Positions 52,137-59,447 of a stretch of 64,000 nucleotides of DNA are shown here, piece after piece. Each line of letters starts with the position of its first letter. Position 1 is the first letter of the stretch. This DNA is from Sphingobium sp. CCH11-B1 (GTDB taxonomy: Bacteria > Pseudomonadota > Alphaproteobacteria > Sphingomonadales > Sphingomonadaceae): positions 1 through 64,000 of the forward strand of contig NZ_LSJY01000001.1 in assembly GCF_001556865.1 (NCBI RefSeq), given 5' to 3'. Both the position numbers and the translations under genes were made by a program. The notes under the pieces are model-generated. The model was not told the DNA's origin. It saw only the letters and a list, made by a program, of their open reading frames with translations, and did not search any database.

Positions 52137-55100
52137 CTATCGGCTCATGCCAAGGTCGCGGCCATGATCGAACGGCACGGAGTCCGACAAATCACGGGTA
52201 AGGCTGCGGCCCATATCCACGTCGATGCCCAATTCCTGACGCCTCCCGGAAAGCAGCGATTCCACCTGTGCATCGCGTTCGAGGCTTTTCGCCATCCCGG
52301 CCATTTCCTGACCGACGCGCTTCGCGCCCCGGAAATCCCCGTCGCGCCGTAGCTCGTCCTGCGCCTGCCGGAGCTGCTGCCAGCCCTCCACGAAGCGGTC
52401 TGCGCGGCTGTAGGGATCGGCCCGCAATTCCGCCTCTTGGCTCATCGCCCGTAGCGCGGCCTGGCCGCGCCCCTCCGCGGCCTCGCGGATCAGTTCCGGC
52501 TCGCCCCGGAACGCGCTGTTCAGGTCGGTGGAAGCATTGGGCCGGATGGCGTCCAGCGTCTCCCTTGCCCGGTCCAGCGCCTCGCGCTGGTGGGGCATGG
52601 CGTCGATGCCGTGCGCGCGGGTCTGCCGGATGGCATCCAATGCCCTTGCATAACGCTCGACCGCCCCGCGCACGCCCCCGGCGCGCATGGGCTGCGGGTG
52701 ATGGTCGCGCTGGTGCTGGCGGGCCGGATCGCGCTCGGCCTTGGGCAGTGCGCTGCTCAAATCCAGCCCCTCGAAGATGCCGCGCGGGCGTTCCGGCATT
52801 GCCGGTGCCGCCCGATCCTGACCGGGAAGCGAGAGGCGCAAGCCATCGAAGATCCCGCGCGCCTTCTCCGCCCCGACGCGGGCAATCTCCATGACACGCT
52901 CGCCAAAGCTGATACCGCGCCGCTCCGCGAACTGCTGCGCCGGGTCACGGACTGGCTCGACGCGCACATAGTCGCTCGCCATGTCCTTGGTGCGCTCGCG
53001 CGACAGGATGCGGACAAGCTTGCTGTCGTCCTTGAAATCGTCGCGGCCATAGTGAAGCGCCATGCCTTCGCGGTGGCGCGTCATGCCGACATAGGAGCCG
53101 TGCCGGTCCATTCCCGGCGTGGCGAGCATGTGGGAGCGATCCACGCTCATGCCCTGCGCCTTGTGGATCGTGGCCGCGTAGCCATGATCCACATGAGCGT
53201 AATCCTTCATGTCGAACGCGACGGAGCGCCCGTCATCGGTGCGGACGGTCATGCCCTGCTGGTTGACCTGCTCGACGGTGCCTAGCGTGCCGTTCTTGAC
53301 CTCAAGCCCGCGCTCGTTGCGAAGGAACATGATGCGGTCGCCCGATGCGAAGGCCCGCGCGCCGCGCTCGGCCTTCACCAACACGTCATCGCCAAGCGCG
53401 CCCGCCGCCCGCATCCGGTCGCGCGCCACCTCGTTCAACTCGCGCACCTCGTCATTGGTATGGGTGAGGATGATCCGGGTTTGATCAGGCGTGGCGATGC
53501 GCTCGCGGTCCCAACGCTCGACAAGCTCGCTCCGCGCCTGCTCGCGCGTCTCGGCCGCGTGGATCATGCCATGATCGGTGTAGGCCCGTATCGCCTCGCC
53601 TGTGCGCCCTGTGGCAAGATGGCGGGTGGCGACCTGCTGCCAACCTTCATGCTGGCGGCGAACCTCCGTAATCTCGACGCCGCCATGCCGTTCGTGGACC
53701 GCCCGGAAGGCCGCGCCCGCCTCGATGGCCTGCAACTGCTGCGGGTCGCCGACCAGCACGACCTTTGCGCCCGCGTCGGCGGCATGGGACAGCACGCGCT
53801 CCATCTGGCGCGTGCCGACCATGCCCGCCTCGTCGATCACCAGCACATCGCGCGAAGTCAGAAGGTCGCGGCCCTGCGCCCAACCATGTTCCATGCTGGC
53901 GATGGTGCGCGACGCGATGCCCGAACCGTTCTCAAGCCCTTCCGCCGCGATGCCGGACAGCGCCGCGCCGCGCACCTCGAACCCGCTGCGCTCCCACGCC
54001 TCCCGCGCCACGCCAAGCATCGCGCTCTTGCCGGTCCCGGCATAGCCGACGACGACGCTCAAGCCGCGCTCGCCGGTCACATGCTCGAACGCCGCGCGCT
54101 GCTCGCCCGTCAACAAAAGCCCGCGCTGCTCGGCCTGCGCCAATGCGGCAGCGCGGTCCTTCTCGTCCACGCGATGCCGCTCGCGCTCGGCCATCAATTC
54201 GCTGGCGCGCTGCAACCGTTGCTCGGTCTCGATCATGTCGCGACTGGTGAAACGATCTTCGCCGCGTCCGTCCTTGCCCAAGGCGACAAGATCGGGAGAC
54301 GCACGAACGGCGCTCATCGCCCGGTCATATTGCTCCTTGCCGTCCGTGTGGCGATGCACGAACATCGCCACGTCGCGCTTGGTGAACGTGGCTTGCTGAT
54401 GGGTAATCGCATCGAGCGCCAAGGATGGATTGGCAATGATGCGTTCGCCGTTGCGCTGCGCGATGGCGCGGTGATCCTCGATGCGCTCGGACTCAAGCCC
54501 GCGCTCGCCCATGCGCGAAGCTGCGGGACCGATCTTGTCTTGCGGCTCAAGCTCGATGCCCTGCGCCTCCAAGGATCGGTGATCTATGCGGGCATCAATA
54601 TCCAGTTCGGCAAGGCGCGCGTTGACGTGATCGGCCCAACGCTCGCGCCACTGTTCCACCAACTCCGTGCGGTTCCAGTCGCGTTCTTTCGCGCCGAAAC
54701 CCTGCTCGTTCACCTCGCGCATGGTGAGCATGACATGGGCATGGGGTTTAGGTTGGCCGTCCGCGTCAATATCCCAATGCACATTCAGGTCCGCGATCAT
54801 GCCGCGATCGACAAACTCGGCGCGCACGAAATCCTGTGCGAGCGCGACGCCCTGCTGCTGGTTCATCTCGCGCGGAATGGAAAACTCCACCTCGCGGGAT
54901 AGCTGCGCGTCTTTGCGCTTCTCGGTCGCCTCGACCTCGTTCCAGAGGGTGGCGCGATCCGTGAAGCGTTCGGGCGCACCTTCGGGCAAGAGGATTTCGC
55001 TATGCTCGACGCCCGCTTTGTTGGTGAAGTCATGCTCACGGTCCAGCCGCTCGTCGTGCAGGCGCTCGGCCGCGCGATAGGCCGCCGCCGCGACGGCGCT

Positions 55101-55151
55101 GCGCCCTTGCGCGCGGCCGATGACCTGAACGGAGAAATGGTAGATCGCCAT
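52137..55151 (-). CDS. traA: TraA-type conjugative relaxase with RecD-like helicase
   Basis: It nicks and unwinds DNA for conjugative transfer. The 1004-residue product has an N-terminal MobA/MobL (MOBQ) relaxase domain starting MAIYHFSVQVIGRAQGRSAVAAAAYRA, with a metal-binding histidine triad His125, His137 and His139 (PKPHAHVMLT). A superfamily 1B helicase core follows, with Walker A GYAGTGKSAM near residue 370, Walker B VLVIDEAGMVG, VGDPQQLQ and the late motif YAATIHKAQGMSVD. This is the architecture of Ti-plasmid TraA. The start at 55151 matches the family; it is divergent from traC with the oriT candidate between. Confidence 0.95.
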   Translation of the reverse strand: MAIYHFSVQVIGRAQGRSAVAAAAYRAAERLHDERLDREHDFTNKAGVEHSEILLPEGAPERFTDRATLWNEVEATEKRKDAQLSREVEFSIPREMNQQQGVALAQDFVRAEFVDRGMIADLNVHWDIDADGQPKPHAHVMLTMREVNEQGFGAKERDWNRTELVEQWRERWADHVNARLAELDIDARIDHRSLEAQGIELEPQDKIGPAASRMGERGLESERIEDHRAIAQRNGERIIANPSLALDAITHQQATFTKRDVAMFVHRHTDGKEQYDRAMSAVRASPDLVALGKDGRGEDRFTSRDMIETEQRLQRASELMAERERHRVDEKDRAAALAQAEQRGLLLTGEQRAAFEHVTGERGLSVVVGYAGTGKSAMLGVAREAWERSGFEVRGAALSGIAAEGLENGSGIASRTIASMEHGWAQGRDLLTSRDVLVIDEAGMVGTRQMERVLSHAADAGAKVVLVGDPQQLQAIEAGAAFRAVHERHGGVEITEVRRQHEGWQQVATRHLATGRTGEAIRAYTDHGMIHAAETREQARSELVERWDRERIATPDQTRIILTHTNDEVRELNEVARDRMRAAGALGDDVLVKAERGARAFASGDRIMFLRNERGLEVKNGTLGTVEQVNQQGMTVRTDDGRSVAFDMKDYAHVDHGYAATIHKAQGMSVDRSHMLATPGMDRHGSYVGMTRHREGMALHYGRDDFKDDSKLVRILSRERTKDMASDYVRVEPVRDPAQQFAERRGISFGERVMEIARVGAEKARGIFDGLRLSLPGQDRAAPAMPERPRGIFEGLDLSSALPKAERDPARQHQRDHHPQPMRAGGVRGAVERYARALDAIRQTRAHGIDAMPHQREALDRARETLDAIRPNASTDLNSAFRGEPELIREAAEGRGQAALRAMSQEAELRADPYSRADRFVEGWQQLRQAQDELRRDGDFRGAKRVGQEMAGMAKSLERDAQVESLLSGRRQELGIDVDMGRSLTRDLSDSVPFDHGRDLGMSR

Positions 55152-55170
55152 AGCGATCATCCATTTACTG

Positions 55171-55215
55171 CCTTAAGCGCACGTCGGCACGACGTATAAG
55201 CGCGCCCTCCTCGAA
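55171..55215. other. oriT: Candidate oriT of the IncQ/Ti type
   Basis: The inverted repeat ACGTCG-GCA-CGACGT (55181-55195) is followed directly by ATAAGCGCGCCCTCCTCG. The latter closely resembles the RSF1010 nick region TAAGTGCGCCCTC and the Ti-plasmid core (complement CGTATAATTGCGCCCTTG). The site lies between divergent traA and traC, as in Ti plasmids. A relaxase of the matching MOBQ family is adjacent. Confidence 0.75.
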
Positions 55216-55322
55216 TAAAATCCGAGCAGGGACTAGGCGATGTCATTCCGTCCCGGCGACTCTACTACACTACGCAAAGCAATACTCTAGAATCACTCCA
55301 TCAGACAAGAATGGAGACTGTG

Positions 55323-55628
55323 ATGCGTAAACCTCGCGATTTCGATACGGAACTGAAAGCCCTTGCCGATAAGGCCAAGGCGCTGAAGGAACGCCGCGTG
55401 CGCCAGCTTGGCGAGTTGGTTGCCGCTACGGGTGCTGATGCGCTCGACACCGATCTGCTCGCGGGCGCGCTACTCGATGCCGTAGCCATGCAGGATGCCG
55501 CGACAAGGGAGGGCTGGCGCAAGGCGGGCGCGGCCTTCTTTCGCAGCAAGCAACGCAAGCCTGCGCCGCGATCTGAACGCCACGCGGAAGGCGCTCTACC
55601 GCTCGAAGGCGGCGCGGCATCGCATTGA
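55323..55628 (+). CDS. traC: Conjugal transfer protein TraC
   Basis: A 101-residue accessory protein of relaxosome assembly in Ti-type systems. MRKPRDFDTELKALADKAKALKERRVRQLGELVAATGADALDTDLLAGALL is characteristic of TraC, with a conserved basic helical N half. A GGAG site lies upstream. It is divergent from traA across the oriT candidate and followed by traD. The C-terminal about 25 residues are low-complexity. Confidence 0.88.
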   Translation: MRKPRDFDTELKALADKAKALKERRVRQLGELVAATGADALDTDLLAGALLDAVAMQDAATREGWRKAGAAFFRSKQRKPAPRSERHAEGALPLEGGAASH

Positions 55629-55665
55629 GGCAAGCAAGGCGCGAACCGACACGCGGAAATGGGTC

Positions 55666-55887
55666 ATGAAACGGCGGGAGAGAACGCGGACCTTGATCGA
55701 GCTTGGCGGCCTCGTCGTCAAGGCCGGGCTGGTCGATTTGACCGACGATGATCGCGCCACAATCTACGGCGCGTTCCTCACGGTCGCGGACAGGTTGCGA
55801 GGCGAGGAAGGCGATAACGTGCGCGCCCTATGGCGGCGCAAAGGCAAGCGCGCGTTCGAGGCGGAACAGGAAGCGCCAAGCCGATAA
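55666..55887 (+). CDS. traD: Conjugal transfer protein TraD
   Basis: A 73-residue TraD: MKRRERTRTLIELGGLVVKAGLVDL, then YGAFLTVADRLRGEEGDNVRALWRRKGKRAFE. Length and layout match Ti-plasmid TraD, a small relaxosome helper. The frame stays open upstream, overlapping traC, so a non-ATG start with an Arg/Lys-rich extension is possible. traG, the coupling-protein gene that normally follows traD, is missing. Confidence 0.82.
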   Translation: MKRRERTRTLIELGGLVVKAGLVDLTDDDRATIYGAFLTVADRLRGEEGDNVRALWRRKGKRAFEAEQEAPSR

Positions 55888-55890
55888 CAT

Positions 55891-56460
55891 CTATGCCACC
55901 AATACTGGCGGGGGCACAGGCTTGGACGGAGCGCAAACGGGAGGCTTCCATTCCTGCCGCACCAGCGGTTCGCTTGCCCTGCTCATGGGCGCTTCGCTAT
56001 CATAGCAAGGGTGGATTCCGATCGTATCGCCCCAATCGACGGCGCATAGGCCAGCGTCTCCCGCAAGAAGCCGCACAGCGTCATAAGGCCGAAACCATCC
56101 ATGCAGCGCGCGCGACGATTTGCCCTCCACAAAATCCGAAGCCAGCATCACGCCATAAAGGGACTGGCGCGTGACCTGTCGGATACGGTCGCCGACAGGT
56201 CCGGCCCTGATGTCGAACCGATACCATTCAGGGATCGCGCCGGGGTCGCATATCGCGTCGGGCGAATGATCCAGCGTGCGCGGCAATATGCGAAGCTCGT
56301 CAGCAATATCGACGGTGAAGGTCGATTGCTGTTTTTCGGTCTGCTGCGGTTGTTCGGCAGCATCGTCATCACCTGCCGTCGCGTTGGTGCAACCGGGAAT
56401 GGAAAGCGGCACGATCAATGCCGTATGCATCAGCGTTGCAATCAGCAAGGGCAGAAGCAT
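55891..56460 (-). CDS. STN-domain protein without a receptor
   Basis: A 189-residue exported protein. The N-terminal hydrophobic signal (about 1-24, ending PGC, a possible lipobox-like site) is followed by a polar linker and an STN (secretin/TonB short N-terminal) domain at about 70-145: YRFDIRAGPVGDRIRQVTRQSLYGVML, then ALHGWFRPYDAVRLLAGDAGL. STN domains normally precede TonB-dependent receptors or FecR-regulated signalling parts; here it stands alone with a Pro-rich tail. The start at 56460 follows GGCGGGAA. It is convergent with traD (3 bp apart) and downstream of a possible Tat-substrate gene on the same strand. Confidence 0.75.
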   Translation of the reverse strand: MLLPLLIATLMHTALIVPLSIPGCTNATAGDDDAAEQPQQTEKQQSTFTVDIADELRILPRTLDHSPDAICDPGAIPEWYRFDIRAGPVGDRIRQVTRQSLYGVMLASDFVEGKSSRALHGWFRPYDAVRLLAGDAGLCAVDWGDTIGIHPCYDSEAPMSRASEPLVRQEWKPPVCAPSKPVPPPVLVA

Positions 56461-56557
56461 TTCCCGCCTGTTGTGCCGTTCCCCGCTCAAGGCTGTGCCG
56501 CAAAGCGACAAGCGCCTTCGTCGGGAACGGGCAGATGATCGGCATCGGTGGGCAGCA

Positions 56558-57193
56558 TCATGACCGCACATTCCGAGGGAAGCCATCGCAGCCCTTTGGG
56601 CGCTGGTGTCCGGTCACATCCGCGATGCGGTTGAGCAAGGCGCGCATGAGCGTGCGAACCCGATCAGGGGTGAACCCGCCATCATCCATCGGCGGGTCGC
56701 CGATCAGATGCGGATAGCCCCATTTCCAGTAGGGCGTGAGAATGACCGCAAGCCGTGCCATGTCGGGACAGTCATGCCCGAACCCGGTGGCGTTGGCATA
56801 AGCCAGCGCCTTCGCAATATCCTGCCGGATATGCGCTGCATTCCAGTCATCGGCGAACCCTATATCCAGAAGATGAGCGCACAGCGCCAGCTTGGCGACT
56901 GCCCCTGCCGTGTGCAGCGTCACGCGGGTGGAATCGGCAAAGAAACCGGCCTCGATCGGGCAGAAGGAAATTTCGGCGCTTTTATAGCGGTCACGGCTCA
57001 ACGATCGGCCTGCCTTGGTCCGAACGAGCGTTGCCGGTTCGTCCTCATAGCGTTGGTGAAGCAATGTCAGCGCCTTCGCCCAGGGCGAAGCGATGACTGA
57101 TGCTGCGATCGGCGTAGCGGTCAGTCCCCGCAGCAGCGCCCGGCGTGAGGTGCCGCCTTTCGAATCACTGGATGGAGGATCGAATGAAATCAT
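56558..57193 (-). CDS. Possible Tat-exported protein, unknown function
   Basis: A 211-residue protein not recognised as a family. The N terminus holds TSRRALLRGLTATPIAASVIA, a twin-arginine-like signal. The mature part is mixed, with DSTRVTLHTAGAVAKLALCAHLL, HIRQDIAKALAYANATGFGHDCPDMARLAVILTPYWKWGYP and FTPDRVRTLMRALLNRIADVTG. The start at 57193 follows a perfect AGGAGG. It lies 97 bp upstream of the STN gene on the same strand and is divergent from the RHH gene; a repeated operator-like element sits in the shared promoter region. Confidence 0.7.
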   Translation of the reverse strand: MISFDPPSSDSKGGTSRRALLRGLTATPIAASVIASPWAKALTLLHQRYEDEPATLVRTKAGRSLSRDRYKSAEISFCPIEAGFFADSTRVTLHTAGAVAKLALCAHLLDIGFADDWNAAHIRQDIAKALAYANATGFGHDCPDMARLAVILTPYWKWGYPHLIGDPPMDDGGFTPDRVRTLMRALLNRIADVTGHQRPKGCDGFPRNVRS

Positions 57194-57250
57194 GTGCCTG
57201 CCTCCTAGGTTCGCCATCCCGGCAGCGTCGTCCGACGCGCAGGGAATATT

Positions 57251-57308
57251 AAGCGGCACCGCTTATAACCTGAAAAGCAGGAAATGTTCAATAACCGGCA
57301 CCGCTTAA
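57251..57308. promoter_or_regulatory. Repeated CGGCACCGCTTA elements in a divergent promoter
   Basis: AAGCGGCACCGCTT (57251-57264, an inverted repeat AAGCG-GCAC-CGCTT) and ACCGGCACCGCTTAA (about 57294-57308) share CGGCACCGCTTA about 42 bp apart. They lie between the divergent Tat-like and RHH genes, so they are likely operators of the RHH protein. Confidence 0.55.
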
Positions 57309-57353
57309 TCTGGTTCCGGTTGAACAGGTGTCATGCACGGCTACGACGCAATA

Positions 57354-57521
57354 ATGGGAAGGCCGCCGCTCAACGTGAAATCGACCAACATCCGCTTGCC
57401 CGAAGGTCTCGGCGAGCGGATTGACAAGCTCGTCGGACGGCAGCGCCGCGCAGCCTTCATTCGGGAAGTGCTGGAGCGGGAAGTCGAACGGCGCGAGAGC
57501 GAGCAAGGCAAGGCTGGATAA
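57354..57521 (+). CDS. Ribbon-helix-helix DNA-binding protein
   Basis: A 55-residue CopG-like regulator: MGRPPLNVKSTNIRLPEGLGERIDKLVGRQRRAAFIREVLEREVERRE. The beta-strand (STNIRLPE) and two helices of the fold are clear. A longer start at 57333 would add seven residues. No toxin gene follows, so it is more likely a regulator of the divergent Tat-like/STN pair than an antitoxin. Confidence 0.78.
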   Translation: MGRPPLNVKSTNIRLPEGLGERIDKLVGRQRRAAFIREVLEREVERRESEQGKAG

Positions 57522-57772
57522 CAGGGGTTTTCGCCCCTGACGGAAAACCCTCAAAACGCGATTGTCGGCCACCTTATCAATCCGACAGTGATATTCGGAC
57601 AGTTCAGGCGGAAGCAGGACCGCGCAACGCCGGAATTTGCCTGATCAGAGCAGACGCGCGTGGCTCGTGGCCAGAATTGATGTGTTTTTCGACGCTTCAC
57701 GGCAATATGGCAATGGTCGCAATCCAATAACGATGCTACGTCACTTTGCCAGAATAATATTGGATCCAAACG
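57522..57772. other. Intergenic, nothing recognised
   Basis: About 250 bp of lower GC. TTTTCGCCCCTGACGGAAAA near 57527 forms a weak palindrome that could terminate the RHH transcript. No gene supported. Confidence 0.4.
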
Positions 57773-58213
57773 CTAATTAGACTTTTCACCCGGAACGTCT
57801 TGGCGCTGCTTTGCAAGCTCTTGTATTAAAATGACTCGTTTATCGGCGACGCAGGCTGAAAGATCGCGCTTAACGCTTTCCTTCATCGTTAAACGCACTT
57901 CTCTCGAAAGCGATTTTTCATCAGTTGCGGCGATTTGCGGTGCCAACTGATCCGCGCAGGCATCAAACGCTCTGCAACCAAGATCGTCGATATCCCGGTC
58001 GCCACTCGATGTTTTGGTAGAGCACCGTAGCTTGCTCCCTCGGATTGCGTATTTGCCCGACCAATGTGACAACCTTTGCCCGATAACCACGATTTCCGTT
58101 TGTTCGGGTTCGGCCATAGCTTGTTGCGCCACGAGCAAAGCGGTTATCAGGATCAGCATTTGTCCTCCGGCGTACAAAAACAATACGGCGAATGATATCA
58201 AGCGTCGGATCAA
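57773..58213 (-). CDS. Hypothetical exported protein
   Basis: A 146-residue protein. A hydrophobic N terminus (MIRRLISFAVLFLYAGGQML then ITALLVAQQAMA) gives a signal peptide; an internal Met at 58159 is an alternative start. The mature region has EIVVIGQRLSHWSGKYAIRGSKLRCSTKTSSGDRDIDDLGCRAFDAC, with three or four cysteines that may pair, then a charged helical end. No family recognised. Low-GC element cargo. Confidence 0.6.
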   Translation of the reverse strand: MIRRLISFAVLFLYAGGQMLILITALLVAQQAMAEPEQTEIVVIGQRLSHWSGKYAIRGSKLRCSTKTSSGDRDIDDLGCRAFDACADQLAPQIAATDEKSLSREVRLTMKESVKRDLSACVADKRVILIQELAKQRQDVPGEKSN

Positions 58214-58285
58214 AAACCAGCTTCCCGATATGGGCGGCGGAAATCAGGCGATAACCGCCGCGTGCCATATCTCTTCGGTGTGAGG

Positions 58286-59032
58286 CTATGAGGCTCGCGC
58301 TCGCTCTATCAGCGCATTAGCCAGCGGTATCTGTCCTGTCAGCGCGACAGGCTGATCTCGATTGAAATCATGCCAGCGTTCATCCTTCCAACTGAGCGCC
58401 AAAACCTTCACTAGCTCAATAAAGCCTATGTTTGAGGACCGGATAGCTTCGCGAAGTGTGTCAGGCATGGTCTGCCACGCCCGTTCTACCTCGGCTTCAA
58501 ACTCGGTTTCGGCTAACTCATCTAGCGGCTGTCCCTTCTCATCCCAAAGGTGCGCCGCGACCATCACCGGCTTGACCATTACAGTCCAGCGGAACCGGGA
58601 GCCGCTTTGTTCCGCATACCCGACAAGAGCGAGGTACTTCATCGCGACCTCCCATTTTTCAGGGCAGGTGAACCAATTGCCACGATCAGGTAGGCCGCCA
58701 TATCCGCAGGCCACACGAACAAACGCTTCGAGAATCTCCGGCACCAAATTGCTCACGTCATGCGTGGCAAGGAAATCTGGCATTTGTTCCGCATCAACGA
58801 TGAAAACATTTATGGTTCGGCCATCGGGGCACTTTCCAGGTGGAAAGACGCCGATCGCTTCAAGAGCCGCGTGGGCGAACTCGAAATCAGTCATTGCGCT
58901 ATGCCAAAAGGTATCCCCCTTACGGGCAGGGCCTGCCGAGCCTTCGGCCTTTACAAGATGATTAGCGAGGGCCGCAGCCAAATGGCCGCTTAGGCGACCT
59001 TCCAAAGTTCCGATGGCGATAGGCTTGTTCAT
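58286..59032 (-). CDS. Hypothetical cytoplasmic protein
   Basis: A 248-residue soluble protein with no signal peptide. Blocks such as DFEFAHAALEAIGVFPPG, WFTCPEKWEVAMKYLALVGYAE and EVERAWQTMPDTLREAIRSSNIGFIELVKVLALSWKDERWHDF look like ordered helical structure. I cannot name a family. It is the last gene before the right end of the element. Confidence 0.62.
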   Translation of the reverse strand: MNKPIAIGTLEGRLSGHLAAALANHLVKAEGSAGPARKGDTFWHSAMTDFEFAHAALEAIGVFPPGKCPDGRTINVFIVDAEQMPDFLATHDVSNLVPEILEAFVRVACGYGGLPDRGNWFTCPEKWEVAMKYLALVGYAEQSGSRFRWTVMVKPVMVAAHLWDEKGQPLDELAETEFEAEVERAWQTMPDTLREAIRSSNIGFIELVKVLALSWKDERWHDFNRDQPVALTGQIPLANALIERARAS

Positions 59033-59192
59033 CGCGCTCGAATATAGACTTTCGCTTAAGTTCGCGTTTCCATACCGACAATCAGGTGATTTTCATACCC
59101 CATGCGCTGCACGGCTATTTTATGTGAAGCTGGTCGGGGGAGGGGCTGATTCCGTCCCGTTATGTTCCGAAAGATGCCATCAGGCCCCACGA

Positions 59193-59213
59193 AAAATGTG
59201 GGAACGATTGTGG
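59193..59213. repeat. Right copy of the 21-bp subterminal repeat
   Basis: Identical to 46963-46983 (begins AAAATGTGGGAACG). It lies 60 bp inside the right attachment site; the left copy lies 117 bp inside the left one. Confidence 0.6.
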
Positions 59214-59272
59214 CCCAGATTTGGTCGGAAAAGAGATTCATCGTGCAAAAACAATGCGATAAGTCGCTTGAC

Positions 59273-59286
59273 TGGTGACCCCTACG
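59273..59286. repeat. Right attachment repeat within tRNA-Glu
   Basis: TGGTGACCCCTACG, the tRNA 3' terminus, identical to 46833-46846. Recombination between them would excise about 12.4 kb and leave one tRNA-Glu. Confidence 0.85.
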
Positions 59287-59347
59287 GGAATCGAACCCGT
59301 GTTTCAGCCGTGAAAGGGCCGCGTCCTAACCGCTAGACGAAGGGGCC
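59273..59347 (-). tRNA. tRNA-Glu (anticodon TTC)
   Basis: Reading the minus strand, the gene starts GGCCCCTTCGTCTAGCGGTT, has anticodon arm CGGCCCTTTCACGGCTG with TTC, T-loop GGGTTCGATTCCC, and 3' end AGGGGTC-A-CCA. Acceptor pairing GGCCCCT/AGGGGTC includes one G-T pair. It is intact, so the integrated element restores the 3' end it used. The CCA is encoded. Confidence 0.97.
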
Positions 59348-59447
59348 GTTCGTCGCGCCGCCGGTGGCAGCGCGGTGAAGCGAGGGCGCAATTACGAGTA
59401 GACGGGAGCAGGGTCAAGCCCCGCTGGTAAGAAAATTGCGCGCCGGC

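Larger units (their letters stand above)
46833..59286. mobile_element. Integrative mobilizable element inserted at tRNA-Glu
   Basis: About 12.45 kb between 14-bp direct repeats of the tRNA-Glu 3' end. Contents in order: tyrosine integrase, two AlpA/excisionase-type genes, RelB-YafQ, a small membrane protein, an alpha/beta hydrolase, a DUF6118-like protein, TraA relaxase-helicase, candidate oriT, TraC, TraD, an STN protein, a possible Tat substrate, an RHH regulator and two hypotheticals. No VirB/Trb genes and no TraG coupling protein are present, so transfer would depend on a helper. The 21-bp repeats near both ends (46963-46983 and 59193-59213) support the limits. Confidence 0.85.
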
